Shown here: in pieces, positions 1-8,210 of the stretch | Numbering within the stretch: position 1 is the first letter of the stretch | Layout: each line of letters begins with the position of its first letter | Assembly: GCA_026705445.1 (NCBI GenBank) | Contig: JAPPAR010000003.1 | Location: 1 to 62,028 of the forward strand | Reading direction: 5' to 3' | Source: Candidatus Dadabacteria bacterium | Lineage (GTDB): Bacteria; Desulfobacterota_D; UBA1144; Nemesobacterales; Nemesobacteraceae | Length of the DNA: 62,028 nucleotides | Made by a program: the position numbers and the translations under genes | Notes under the pieces: model-generated | What the model was told of the DNA's origin: nothing | The model's input: only the letters and a program-made list of their open reading frames with translations | Database searches by the model: none

Positions 1-211
1 AAATGGGGAATTGTCCTCAATCTTGAGCCGCAAACTAATTTTTAGAAGTGCCCTTTCTTGAAATCGAAGACATGCGTTCTACCAACCAGCTGACCGGAAG
101 CAAGAAATCCGGCTTTTTGTAGCTCAGTTCGTGCTCATTTTACCTTTATACTGCCCGCTGCGCAAGCAAAATTGCGCGATATTGCGGGAAGAAGCTTTTC
201 CAGAGGGGGAG

Positions 212-823
212 TTATCTGCCGAGAAGAGTCTTTATCTCTTCTCGTTTGTTTCTGTAAACAGGATTGTCGGGTTCAATCTCACAGAGAACTTCAATTATCC
301 CCAGAGCGTCTTCGTAAAGCCCTTGGGAAACATAGAGATTAAGCATCGTGTCCGTCTCGAAAACTCCGGCCTGCGACCTGATTTCCTCCTCCGGTTCCGG
401 GGAGGGCTCCTCAGATTTCCCGGTATCCTCCCCCCTGCGCCATGGATCGGGAACGGGCGACAGGGCAACCCTGAAGGCTTCGGCTGTTCTGCCCGCGCTT
501 TTGTATATATGAATCAGAAGGTCTGACGCCTGAGTGTTCCGGCGATCAAGAGAAAGCGCTTTTTTGAGTTCCTCCTCCGCAGCGGCGGCATTCAAGCACA
601 TAAGATGCGCCCTGGCCAGAACGAGTCTCGCCCGGCTGTTATCGCCTTTTTCCTCCGTAAAATCAGAAACCGTGCGTCTCGCCGTGGTCACGTCTCCAAG
701 TGCGAGATGAACTTCCGCCAGAGCGAGAAGCGAATCGGAATCGGGAAACATCCTCAAGGTGTATTCGTACTTTTCCTTAAGCGCTTCAAGCTCACGCCGA
801 TTAAGGGTCTTAAGCTCATCCAT
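212..823 (-). CDS. TPR-repeat protein
   Basis: A 203-residue protein made mostly of tetratricopeptide-like helical repeats; segments such as residues 30-60 and 65-100 show the spaced A/L/Y/P pattern of TPRs, and a further repeat lies near the C-terminus. A proline- and glutamate-rich linker lies near residues 130-150. No signal peptide or catalytic motif is visible, so a scaffolding or protein-interaction role is inferred from the fold only. I chose the ATG at 823, preceded by AAGG, over a GTG 39 bases upstream that has no spaced ribosome site. It lies downstream of murJ on the same strand, about 160 bases away, so co-transcription is possible. Exact function unknown. Confidence 0.7.
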   Translation of the reverse strand: MDELKTLNRRELEALKEKYEYTLRMFPDSDSLLALAEVHLALGDVTTARRTVSDFTEEKGDNSRARLVLARAHLMCLNAAAAEEELKKALSLDRRNTQASDLLIHIYKSAGRTAEAFRVALSPVPDPWRRGEDTGKSEEPSPEPEEEIRSQAGVFETDTMLNLYVSQGLYEDALGIIEVLCEIEPDNPVYRNKREEIKTLLGR

Positions 824-983
824 AGGCCTTTTTGTTTTTAGAAATCCCGGTAATCGCCGCACCTTTTATCGATCCACCCTGAGCAATAAACATGCGCAGG
901 AATCAAACCGGCACCGCCCTACCAAGAATACCGCAACGCTGTGGGGCGAACAACTCCAAACAAGACGCCGCCGCGACCCGGAG

Positions 984-2537
984 CTATCCTCTTTTAAGAA
1001 AAGAAAACATCTCCACTTCCTTTATGCCGACTATCTTGGCAAGCAGAAAATAAAGTATGACTCCTGACCCTACCGAGGCGGCCATAACCAGCGCCTTGTG
1101 AAAAGAGAAACCGCTTTCGCTCCAGTTAGAAAAACCGGCAACTGCACTTACCGCAAAACCCATTACAACCGCGATTGCAAGAATCCTGAGCGAAAAAAAG
1201 AGCATGTCGCGGGAGAGAAAATGTCCCAGACGGCCGTTCAGCAGGACAACCAGCAGGACAAAGTTCGCTACTGAGGAGATTGAACTCGCAAGCGCAAGTC
1301 CCAGGTGGTCAAGCGAGAACACGAATCCCAGAACGAAACCGCAGACCGCGTTCAGCAGGAAACAGAAAAACGCCACCTTGACCGGCGTCCTTGTGTCCTG
1401 AAGGGCGAAAAAAGCGGGTACGGTGATTCGAATTCCTCCCACCGCAAAAAGCCCGAGCCCATAGCCCAGGATGGCCTGAGAAGTATTTACAACCGCCGCG
1501 TAATCAAACTGCCCATGCTGGTAAAGAAAGTTGCAGAGGGGTACCCGCAGAGCTACTATGCCGACCATTGCGGGCACCATTATAAACAGTATGCGCCTCA
1601 GGGAACGCTGATACTCCGCGCCGAACCCCCCGTAATCATCCCTCGCCGCATAGCCCGAGAGCGCGGGGAGCGTAACGGTCGCCAGGGAAACGGCCACCAC
1701 CCCGAGGGGAAACTCTATTATCCTCTCCGCGAAATAAAGGTAGGAGACGGTTCCCTCGGACATAAATGACGCGTACTGGGTGTTTACGAGTATGTTGAGA
1801 TTGTAGACCGCTATTCCGAAAAGCTGAGGGAACATGAGAACCGCGAGTCTCCTGACCGCGGGGTGATTGAAGGTTTTCGCGAAGCCGAACATGAACTTTT
1901 CTTCGCGAAGATAAAACAGGTGGAGCAGCAGCTGCAGCACCCCCCCGCCAAGGATCCCGAAGCAGAGAGAAACTATAGGCACTTCAAATTCCCTGTAGAG
2001 GAACAGGGCGCTTGCTATTACGCACAGATTGAAAAGAACCGGAGAGAAGGCCGGTGCGAAAAAATGCCGTACGGAGTTAAGAACCCCCATCGCGAGAGCC
2101 GTAAGAGATATAAAAAGCACGTAGGGGAAAACAAGCCTGTTAAGATAGACCGCCAGATCGAAAGTCTTCTGATCAAATCCATAGGCGAAGAGCTTCACCA
2201 GCCAGGGGGAAAAAATTATCCCCAGCGCCACGACTAAAACGAGAATGATGAAAAGCACAGTGAATGTGGAACGCAGGGCGTCCTTTGCCCCTCGTCTGTC
2301 CCCCGACTCAAGGTACTCCGAGAATATGGGTACGAAAATCGCCGCCAGAGAGCCTTCGGCGAAAAGACGTCGCAGCAGGTTGGGAATACGAAACGCGACG
2401 TAAAAAGCGTCGGTCTGGAAACCCGCTCCGAAAATCGCCGCCACCACAACATCCCGCAGGTATCCGACGATCCTGCTCAACAGGGTAAGAAAACTTACTA
2501 GCCCCCACTTGTCCGTATGGTCTTCCCTTGTTTCCAT
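984..2537 (-). CDS. murJ: Lipid II flippase MurJ
   Basis: A 517-residue polytopic membrane protein of the MurJ/MviN (MOP) family, which flips lipid II across the inner membrane for peptidoglycan synthesis. The N-terminus has the family's characteristic stretch with SRIVGYLRDVVVA, the FGAG and DAFYVAFRIPNLLRRLFAEG motifs follow, and about 14 hydrophobic helices run to the end. The start is the ATG at 2537, preceded by GGAGG and AGGA; the longer reading frame would only add residues translated through the end of the upstream gene. The upstream DUF4911-like gene stops 7 bases before this start, so the two are probably translated from one message. It sits divergent from the dcw cluster whose lipid II it handles. 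Confidence 0.95.
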   Translation of the reverse strand: METREDHTDKWGLVSFLTLLSRIVGYLRDVVVAAIFGAGFQTDAFYVAFRIPNLLRRLFAEGSLAAIFVPIFSEYLESGDRRGAKDALRSTFTVLFIILVLVVALGIIFSPWLVKLFAYGFDQKTFDLAVYLNRLVFPYVLFISLTALAMGVLNSVRHFFAPAFSPVLFNLCVIASALFLYREFEVPIVSLCFGILGGGVLQLLLHLFYLREEKFMFGFAKTFNHPAVRRLAVLMFPQLFGIAVYNLNILVNTQYASFMSEGTVSYLYFAERIIEFPLGVVAVSLATVTLPALSGYAARDDYGGFGAEYQRSLRRILFIMVPAMVGIVALRVPLCNFLYQHGQFDYAAVVNTSQAILGYGLGLFAVGGIRITVPAFFALQDTRTPVKVAFFCFLLNAVCGFVLGFVFSLDHLGLALASSISSVANFVLLVVLLNGRLGHFLSRDMLFFSLRILAIAVVMGFAVSAVAGFSNWSESGFSFHKALVMAASVGSGVILYFLLAKIVGIKEVEMFSFLKRG

Positions 2538-2544
2538 GAAGATC

Positions 2545-2784
2545 CTAGTCCTCCGGCGGATCACCGCTCCTGGGAGGGTCGACAAAATCAAACTCTATTT
2601 CCCCCCTGAGCGCTTCCAGCACTCTGCGCGTTTCCGAAGTAAGTTCGGGAGTGGTGATCACCTTTACTATCATCTCCTTCGGAACTTCGGTTCTAACCCA
2701 CATCAGGTGCCCGTAGGTGCCGAGTATCGCCTGCAAAAGAACATTGGAACTCTTGTCGGCAAGCTTTATAAAAAAAACAGACAT
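2545..2784 (-). CDS. Small DUF4911-like protein upstream of murJ
   Basis: A 79-residue protein with two short strands and helices; the segment with GTYGHLMWVRT and the later TPELTSETRRVLEALR resemble the DUF4911 family, small proteins of unknown function in deltaproteobacteria-like genomes. That match is from memory and moderate. The reading frame stays open upstream to a TTG at 2967 (140 residues), but the extra part looks less protein-like and contains promoter-like AT-rich sequence. I prefer the ATG at 2784, with an alternative start at about 2928. It is closely linked to murJ and divergent from mraZ. Function unknown. Confidence 0.55.
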   Translation of the reverse strand: MSVFFIKLADKSSNVLLQAILGTYGHLMWVRTEVPKEMIVKVITTPELTSETRRVLEALRGEIEFDFVDPPRSGDPPED

Positions 2785-3000
2785 TTCTTCTGAAGCAACC
2801 CCATGTGGAATCTCACCCTCCGAATCATCATGTCCTCTGATGAGAGTATATACAAAATAAGCCAACAAGTAGAATTGCGACCCCAACGGATAGTATTTTT
2901 TCTTATGCCCCCTCACGACATCATCCATTATTAAAGTAATATCTAGCCTTATATTTTTACCGCTCAACCGCTGAAAAGACTAGCTATTTCAAAATGTTAC

Positions 3001-3027
3001 TTGACTTTTTACATGTTTTTTTATAAT
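3001..3027 (+). promoter_or_regulatory. Candidate dcw promoter
   Basis: TTGACT at 3001-3006 and TATAAT at 3022-3027, separated by 15 bases (16 if the -35 is read as CTTGAC). It lies in the divergent gap between the murJ-side genes and mraZ. The boxes are strong but the spacer is short, so activity is inferred. It would give a leader of about 50 bases that carries the repeats listed next. Confidence 0.55.
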
Positions 3028-3035
3028 TTATGAAT

Positions 3036-3071
3036 TGGCATGACAGGAATATATTATGGCATATAATGGCA
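3036..3071 (+). promoter_or_regulatory. TGGCA direct repeats, likely MraZ operator
   Basis: TGGCA occurs three times on the same strand, at 3036-3040, 3057-3061 and 3067-3071. The last two start exactly 10 bases apart and the first is 21 bases, about two helical turns, upstream. MraZ proteins are known to repress dcw clusters by binding short TGG-type direct repeats spaced by about one helical turn just upstream of mraZ. The arrangement here fits; binding is inferred. Confidence 0.5.
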
Positions 3072-3085
3072 GAAGGTAGCATAAA

Positions 3086-3532
3086 ATGTTCAGAGGAAGA
3101 TACGAACATACTATGACCAAGACCGGAAGGGTCAGTATTCCTTCGAAGTTCAGGGAGGTCTGCAGGAAGAAATATTCCGACGAGACCTTCGTAATAACGA
3201 ACTTTGACCGCTACCTCATCGCCTATCCCATGAGGGAGTGGAATGAACTCGAGAAAAAGCTCTCCAAGATATCCATAACCGACAGCGAGGTTACGTCTTC
3301 AATACGCTATCTCATGGGAAACGCGGTTGACTGCCCTATAGACAACCAGGGAAGAGTTCTCATTCCTCAGTCGCTACGCTCATACGCCGCCATTGAAACT
3401 GAAGTCGTTCTGGTTGGCATGCTGAAAAAGATAGAGATCTGGTCAAAGGAAATATGGGAGAAGGAAAACGGCTCAGGGGCATTTGAGACTTTCATACAAA
3501 GCAGGGAGGTGCTCGCCGGATATGGTCTCTAA
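3086..3532 (+). CDS. mraZ: Transcriptional regulator MraZ
   Basis: A 148-residue MraZ/AbrB-fold protein with the two tandem SpoVT-AbrB-like halves of the family. The first begins FRGRYEHTMTKTGRVSIPSKFR, the second has DNQGRVLIPQSLR. MraZ is a DNA-binding repressor of the dcw operon and is its first gene in many bacteria. The ATG has AGAAGG ten bases upstream. The end overlaps rsmH by 11 bases. Length is normal for the family. The TGGCA repeats just upstream are the likely target for autoregulation. Confidence 0.95.
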   Translation: MFRGRYEHTMTKTGRVSIPSKFREVCRKKYSDETFVITNFDRYLIAYPMREWNELEKKLSKISITDSEVTSSIRYLMGNAVDCPIDNQGRVLIPQSLRSYAAIETEVVLVGMLKKIEIWSKEIWEKENGSGAFETFIQSREVLAGYGL

Positions 3533-4502
3533 GAGAATAAGAGCCGCGGGCACAAGTTCTGAGCCGCAGGAGCAGTTCCATTCCCCAGTCATGGTAAAGG
3601 AGGTAGTTGAATACCTCGACCTGCCGGAGGGAGCAATCGTGGTCGACTCGACCGTGGGTCTCGGCGGACACTCCGAACATATTCTCAATGAATACCCTTC
3701 GATATCGAAGCTGATAGGCATGGATGTTGATCAGGCCACGATCTCTCTTGCGAAAGGCAGGCTTTCGGCCAACGCGGAAAAAGTAGAGATAGTGAAGAGA
3801 AACTTCATACACATTAAAAACACGGTCAATTCCATGGGAATAGAATACGTGGACGGCATCATCGCCGACCTGGGAATTTCCTCTTTCCAGCTCGAGCGTA
3901 GCGGTAAGGGATTCAGCTTCAACAGAAACGAGTTCCTCGACATGAGGATGGACGCGGGTCTTCAGTTCTCCGCCTACGATCTTGTAAACGAGATGAGAGG
4001 CGAAGAGCTTGAATACATACTGAGAAAATACGGCGAAGAGAAGTTCGCGCGGAGAATCGCTAACTCGATAATGAAAAGCCGGACGAAAAAACCCATACAG
4101 ACTTCCCTCGAACTGGCCTCGATAATCTCGAACTCAATTCCCAAAAAGTTTCATCCGAAAAAAACGCATCCCGCGACCAAGACTTTTCAGGCGCTTCGGA
4201 TCTCGATTAACAACGAACTCGACAATCTGGCGATCTTCATTGAAGAAGCTGTAAAGATCCTCAATACAGGAGCGAGGCTAGTGATCATCTCCTTTCACTC
4301 GCTTGAAGACAGAATAGTTAAGAACATGTTCAGAAAACTCGACTCCCCGTGTGCTTGTCCTCCAGATCTTCCCGTATGCGCATGTGGAGAATTTCAGCAG
4401 GTAAGAAGGGTGACCCGCTCGGTCGTACGGCCCGGGAGAAGGGAAGTGGAGGAGAATCCCAAGGCGAGAAGTTCAAAAATGAGGGTTGCAGAGGGGGTAT
4501 AG
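3522..4502 (+). CDS. rsmH: 16S rRNA (cytosine(1402)-N(4))-methyltransferase RsmH
   Basis: A 326-residue SAM-dependent methyltransferase that modifies C1402 of 16S rRNA. Seen in the sequence: FHSPVMVKEVVEYL near the start, the SAM-binding VVDSTVGLGGHSEHIL, ADLGISSFQLE, and the family segments with HPATKTFQALRI and VIISFHSLEDRIVK. I use the ATG at 3522, inside the last codons of mraZ with GGAGG 12 bases upstream; an in-frame start at 3483 would overlap mraZ by 50 bases. ftsL begins 6 bases downstream, consistent with one polycistronic message. Confidence 0.95.
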   Translation: MVSKRIRAAGTSSEPQEQFHSPVMVKEVVEYLDLPEGAIVVDSTVGLGGHSEHILNEYPSISKLIGMDVDQATISLAKGRLSANAEKVEIVKRNFIHIKNTVNSMGIEYVDGIIADLGISSFQLERSGKGFSFNRNEFLDMRMDAGLQFSAYDLVNEMRGEELEYILRKYGEEKFARRIANSIMKSRTKKPIQTSLELASIISNSIPKKFHPKKTHPATKTFQALRISINNELDNLAIFIEEAVKILNTGARLVIISFHSLEDRIVKNMFRKLDSPCACPPDLPVCACGEFQQVRRVTRSVVRPGRREVEENPKARSSKMRVAEGV

Positions 4503-4508
4503 TCGCAG

Positions 4509-4844
4509 ATGAGAAGAAAGTTTGCCGGGAGGAAAAAAAGAGAAAAGGGATTATTTTCTCGTACATTAATCATTTTCTGTATCACTTTGATAATTGCGCT
4601 TTGCTTTCTGCGAATCAAGGTAGAACACACAAGGACCGGTTACGAGATTTCGAAAAACCGAGAAGTCGAAAGGGCTCTTTTAAAGGAAACCGTGATGCTT
4701 CACCACGAAATTTTAAAACTCAAATCTCTTGAACATCTCAAACCAGTGGCGGATAAAAAAGGATTCAGGTTCGCCAGTTACAAAGATGTCGTTTTCGTTG
4801 AAGAGGTAATAGTTGCACAGGAAGAACAGGATGAGGGATTCTGA
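4509..4844 (+). CDS. ftsL: Cell division protein FtsL
   Basis: A 111-residue single-pass membrane protein: a basic cytoplasmic start (RRKFAGRKKREK), one membrane helix at about residues 18-36 and a predicted periplasmic coiled coil after it (KNREVERALLKETVMLHHEILKLKS). This topology, the size and the place between rsmH and ftsI identify it as FtsL, which joins FtsB and FtsQ to activate FtsWI. Sequence conservation in this family is low, so position carries much of the weight. It overlaps ftsI by 14 bases. An ftsB-like gene lies far away at 54.2 kb. Confidence 0.85.
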   Translation: MRRKFAGRKKREKGLFSRTLIIFCITLIIALCFLRIKVEHTRTGYEISKNREVERALLKETVMLHHEILKLKSLEHLKPVADKKGFRFASYKDVVFVEEVIVAQEEQDEGF

Positions 4845-6711
4845 AAAACAAAAACGGAAGTTTTATATTGCCTCAGTTTTTATTACAGGTCTGTTTGTGC
4901 TTCTGGGATACAGATCCTTTGAACTCCAGGTGCTCCAAAGTGAGAAGTTTTCCGCCGGGGCTAAAAAACAGCACAGCAGGGTTTACAGGATGCCTCCGGT
5001 ACGGGGAACCTTGTTTGACCGGAATAAAAAACCTCTGGCCACAAGCGTCTGGGCAACTTCGATCTATCTGAATCCCAAGGAAGTAAAAAACCCGGACAAG
5101 CTTGCACGGACAATATCGAAACCGCTGGGTCTGTCCCGCAACAAACTGATCAGTCTTACACGTTCTGACAAGCCCTTTGTATGGATCAAAAGGGGAGAGG
5201 ACCCCGGGACAGCAAAAAAGATAGAGGCCATGGGTCTTTCGGGGGTCGGTTTCGCCGAGGAACCGAAAAGGATTTACCCCAACGGTTCTCTGCTCGGGCA
5301 GGCGATCGGATTCACCAACATAGATCTTAAGGGAGTGGAGGGGCTTGAATACGGCTTTGAAAAAACGCTTGCCGGCAAACCAGCCACGGTGAGGATCAGA
5401 ACCGACGGCAGGGGAAATAGCATATCCGACGTCCTGCTGAATGCGAAAGAACAGTCTACGAAGGGAAGCGACGTGCTGCTTACCGTGGATTCCAATATAC
5501 AGCACATGACGGAAACTGCGCTCGAGAAAGGCATAAAGGAAATGAAAGCGGATAGGGGAGCCGCTCTCCTGATGAATCCTCAAACTGGTGAGATACTCTC
5601 CATGGCCTCCTATCCGTTTTTCAATCCTAACCGCTTCGGCGAGTTTTCTCAGGAAACGAGAAAGAATCTCCCTGTGTGGATGTCCTTCGAGCCCGGTTCC
5701 ACGCTGAAGGTATTTTTGGCGGCGACCCTGCTTGAAGAAAAAATGGGGGATGAGAATACCGAGTATGACTGTGAAAACGGAAAGAAGAGAATCGGCCCGA
5801 AAGTAATAAAAGACGTGCACGGCCACGGAATCCTGACGGTTTCCGAGACCATCACGTATTCAAGCAACATATGTGCCTGGAAAATGGGGGAAACCTTAGG
5901 AAAGAAAAAACTTCACGATTCGCTCAGGAATTTCGGTTTCGGAGAAACGGTTGGAGTAGACCTTCCCGGGGAAGCCACAGGGAGAATACAGAGCCTAAGG
6001 GACTGGGGAGATATAGAACTGGCAACAATATCGTTCGGACAGGGAATATCGGTAACGGCAATCCAGCTGGCAACCGCGCTTTCGAGTATCGGAAACGGCG
6101 GATATTTGATGAAGCCTTATATCGTGAAGAAAATAGTCTCACCCGAGGGCAAAGTTCTCATGGAAAGAAGCCCGGAATCTGTAAAAAGAGTCATCTCCTA
6201 CGATACGTCTTCTAAGGTCACCAGAATCCTTGAACAAGTAGTGGAAAACGGCACGGGTAAGAACGCCAGCATTCCCGGCTACAGAGTCGCGGGAAAAACA
6301 GGCACGGCGCAAATGCCTAATCCGCAGACCGGCACTTACTACGAAAACAGATATCTTTCGTCATTTATCGGTTTCGCCCCTGCTGATAACCCACGTCTTG
6401 CCCTCGTCGTAATCGTCGAGAACCCCAGAGAACATAACTACGGAGGGGTAGTCGCAGCGCCCATTTTCAAGTCCATAACTGAAAAAGTCCTGTTCTACAT
6501 GCAAATACCTCCAGACAAGGAAAAGCTTGAAAAAATGGTCATGCCGGACATGGTGAACAAAAGCGCAAGAGCCGTCATGAAGTGGGCGGAAAAAGAGGAA
6601 GTGTCGGTCAGGTTCATAGGAAACGGCTACGTGGTCAGCCAGCATCCACCTTCAGGGAAAAAGATAAGAAGGGGAACAGACTGCACTTTCATCCTCAAGC
6701 AGAACATATGA
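4831..6711 (+). CDS. ftsI: Peptidoglycan transpeptidase FtsI (PBP3-type) with PASTA domain
   Basis: A 626-residue class B penicillin-binding protein, the septal transpeptidase. It has one N-terminal membrane helix, a dimerisation domain with RGTLFDRN, and the transpeptidase motifs: S290-T-L-K, S344-S-N and K489-T-G. The last 60 or so residues (VMPDMVNKSARAVMKWAE onward, ending at a GTDCTFILK-like strand) form one PASTA domain. PASTA-bearing FtsI is common outside the gammaproteobacteria. The ATG at 4831 lies inside the last codons of ftsL and follows GGAAG; a TTG at 4813 is the alternative. Its stop overlaps the murE start as ATGA. Confidence 0.95.
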   Translation: MRDSEKQKRKFYIASVFITGLFVLLGYRSFELQVLQSEKFSAGAKKQHSRVYRMPPVRGTLFDRNKKPLATSVWATSIYLNPKEVKNPDKLARTISKPLGLSRNKLISLTRSDKPFVWIKRGEDPGTAKKIEAMGLSGVGFAEEPKRIYPNGSLLGQAIGFTNIDLKGVEGLEYGFEKTLAGKPATVRIRTDGRGNSISDVLLNAKEQSTKGSDVLLTVDSNIQHMTETALEKGIKEMKADRGAALLMNPQTGEILSMASYPFFNPNRFGEFSQETRKNLPVWMSFEPGSTLKVFLAATLLEEKMGDENTEYDCENGKKRIGPKVIKDVHGHGILTVSETITYSSNICAWKMGETLGKKKLHDSLRNFGFGETVGVDLPGEATGRIQSLRDWGDIELATISFGQGISVTAIQLATALSSIGNGGYLMKPYIVKKIVSPEGKVLMERSPESVKRVISYDTSSKVTRILEQVVENGTGKNASIPGYRVAGKTGTAQMPNPQTGTYYENRYLSSFIGFAPADNPRLALVVIVENPREHNYGGVVAAPIFKSITEKVLFYMQIPPDKEKLEKMVMPDMVNKSARAVMKWAEKEEVSVRFIGNGYVVSQHPPSGKKIRRGTDCTFILKQNI

Positions 6712-8210
6712 GATTATCGGATGTTCTGAGAAACGCAGGAATCGAAGCTATAACTGGATCCAAGAATCCGGGAGATACGGAAATTACGGGAATAACTCTC
6801 AACTCGCAGAATGTGGAACCGGGGTCTCTTTTTATTGCCATCAGGGGCAAAGTCACCGACGGGCACAATTACGTCGCCTCCGCGGTAGAAAAGGGAGCGG
6901 TGGCGCTTCTGCTTGAGGAGATTTCAGCGGAAATTCCGGACCTCGGAGTTCCCTTTGCGAAAACGAGCGACTCTAGGGCTGCGGCATCCATTGTCGCCTC
7001 CAATTTCCATGATCACCCTTCCCTTGCAATGAAGGTCGTTGGGGTGACGGGGACAAACGGAAAAACCACTGTGTCTCACATGATAGAAGCCGGCTGGAAA
7101 GCCGATGGGGTAAACACGGGTCTCTTGGGAACAATAGAAAACAGATACATGGGTAAGACCGAACCTGCATCCCTTACAACACCTGATCCCATAGCTTTTA
7201 TGAGCATGCTGCGTGAAATGAAAGACTCAGGAGTGACAAACGTCACGGTCGAAGTGTCCTCGCACGCCCTTGATCTAAAAAGGGTTGACGGATGTCACTT
7301 CGACGCGGCGATATTCACGAACCTCACCCAGGATCACCTGGACTACCACAAGACGCTTGAAGATTACTTCAGGGCGAAAGAAAGGCTTTTCTCGGAAATT
7401 CTCGAAAAAAGCGCAAAAAAAGAGGTGTTTTCGATAATAAACGCGGATGATCCTTTCGCAAGCAGGATATCCGCCTCGAAAAAAGGTCTGAAAATAACGT
7501 TTTCCACGGAAAAAAAAGACTCAGTCGTATTCGCGGAGAATTTCACGCTTGATTTTGGAGGTATAAAGGCCACGCTGGCCACCCCGTGGGGCAAGGTGGA
7601 ACTTGATTCAAAACTCATGGGGAAACACAACCTCTATAACATGATGGCGGCAGCCGGAACGCTCCTCTCTCTCGGTTCGTCCCCAGCGACAACCGGGAGA
7701 GCGCTGAGTGAACTCAGGCGCATCCCTGGAAGGCTCGAGAAAATTGAGAGCAGCCTGGGAATAGATGTTTTTGTGGACTACGCCCATACCCCTGACGCGC
7801 TTGAGAACGTGCTTGCGTGTCTGAAACCTTTCTGTGCTCAGAGACTCATCACTGTCGTGGGTTGCGGAGGCGACAGAGACAGGGGAAAACGCCCCCTTAT
7901 GGCTGCTGTGGGACGCAGGTATTCGGACATGCTGATAGTGACTTCGGATAACCCCAGAACGGAGGATCCGGAGAGGATAATAGAAGATATGACCGAGGGG
8001 GTAGAAGCCCAGGATACGGGGGTAGTGGTAATAACCGAAAGGGAGGAAGCCATAAAGAACGCCGTGGATAAGGCCGTACCTGGAGACACGGTTCTTATAG
8101 CGGGAAAAGGTCATGAGAACTACCAGATAATCGGCACTGAGAAAATTCATTTTGACGACAGGGAGATCGCAGAAAAACACCTTGAAGCCAGGGAAAGGAG
8201 GGGACTTTGA
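6708..8210 (+). CDS. murE: UDP-MurNAc-tripeptide synthetase MurE (meso-DAP type)
   Basis: A 500-residue Mur ligase that adds the third peptide residue to UDP-MurNAc-L-Ala-D-Glu. It has the ATP-binding GVTGTNGKTTVSHM, the central ligase domain and a C-terminal domain with TSDNPRTEDP. The DNPR motif is the established signature for enzymes using meso-diaminopimelate, which suggests A1-gamma type peptidoglycan. The start ATG at 6708 overlaps the ftsI stop; a longer open frame upstream lies inside ftsI and is not used. Length is typical. Translationally coupled on both sides. Confidence 0.96.
   Translation: MRLSDVLRNAGIEAITGSKNPGDTEITGITLNSQNVEPGSLFIAIRGKVTDGHNYVASAVEKGAVALLLEEISAEIPDLGVPFAKTSDSRAAASIVASNFHDHPSLAMKVVGVTGTNGKTTVSHMIEAGWKADGVNTGLLGTIENRYMGKTEPASLTTPDPIAFMSMLREMKDSGVTNVTVEVSSHALDLKRVDGCHFDAAIFTNLTQDHLDYHKTLEDYFRAKERLFSEILEKSAKKEVFSIINADDPFASRISASKKGLKITFSTEKKDSVVFAENFTLDFGGIKATLATPWGKVELDSKLMGKHNLYNMMAAAGTLLSLGSSPATTGRALSELRRIPGRLEKIESSLGIDVFVDYAHTPDALENVLACLKPFCAQRLITVVGCGGDRDRGKRPLMAAVGRRYSDMLIVTSDNPRTEDPERIIEDMTEGVEAQDTGVVVITEREEAIKNAVDKAVPGDTVLIAGKGHENYQIIGTEKIHFDDREIAEKHLEARERRGL

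Noticed and set aside
61-136. tRNA-like fragments at the left end (GTCAGCTGGTTGGTAGAACGCATGTC on minus in part; TAGCTCAGTTCGTGCTC on plus)
   Set aside because: The D-arm-like parts are there, but no anticodon stem, T-arm or acceptor stem can be folded on either strand. At most they are degenerate scraps.
4873-5826. 317-codon open frame antisense to ftsI
   Set aside because: Shadow of the ftsI gene; no protein-like features and no ribosome site.
6582-6707. Extended N-terminus of MurE inside ftsI
   Set aside because: ATGA overlap at 6708 and family length support the shorter protein.
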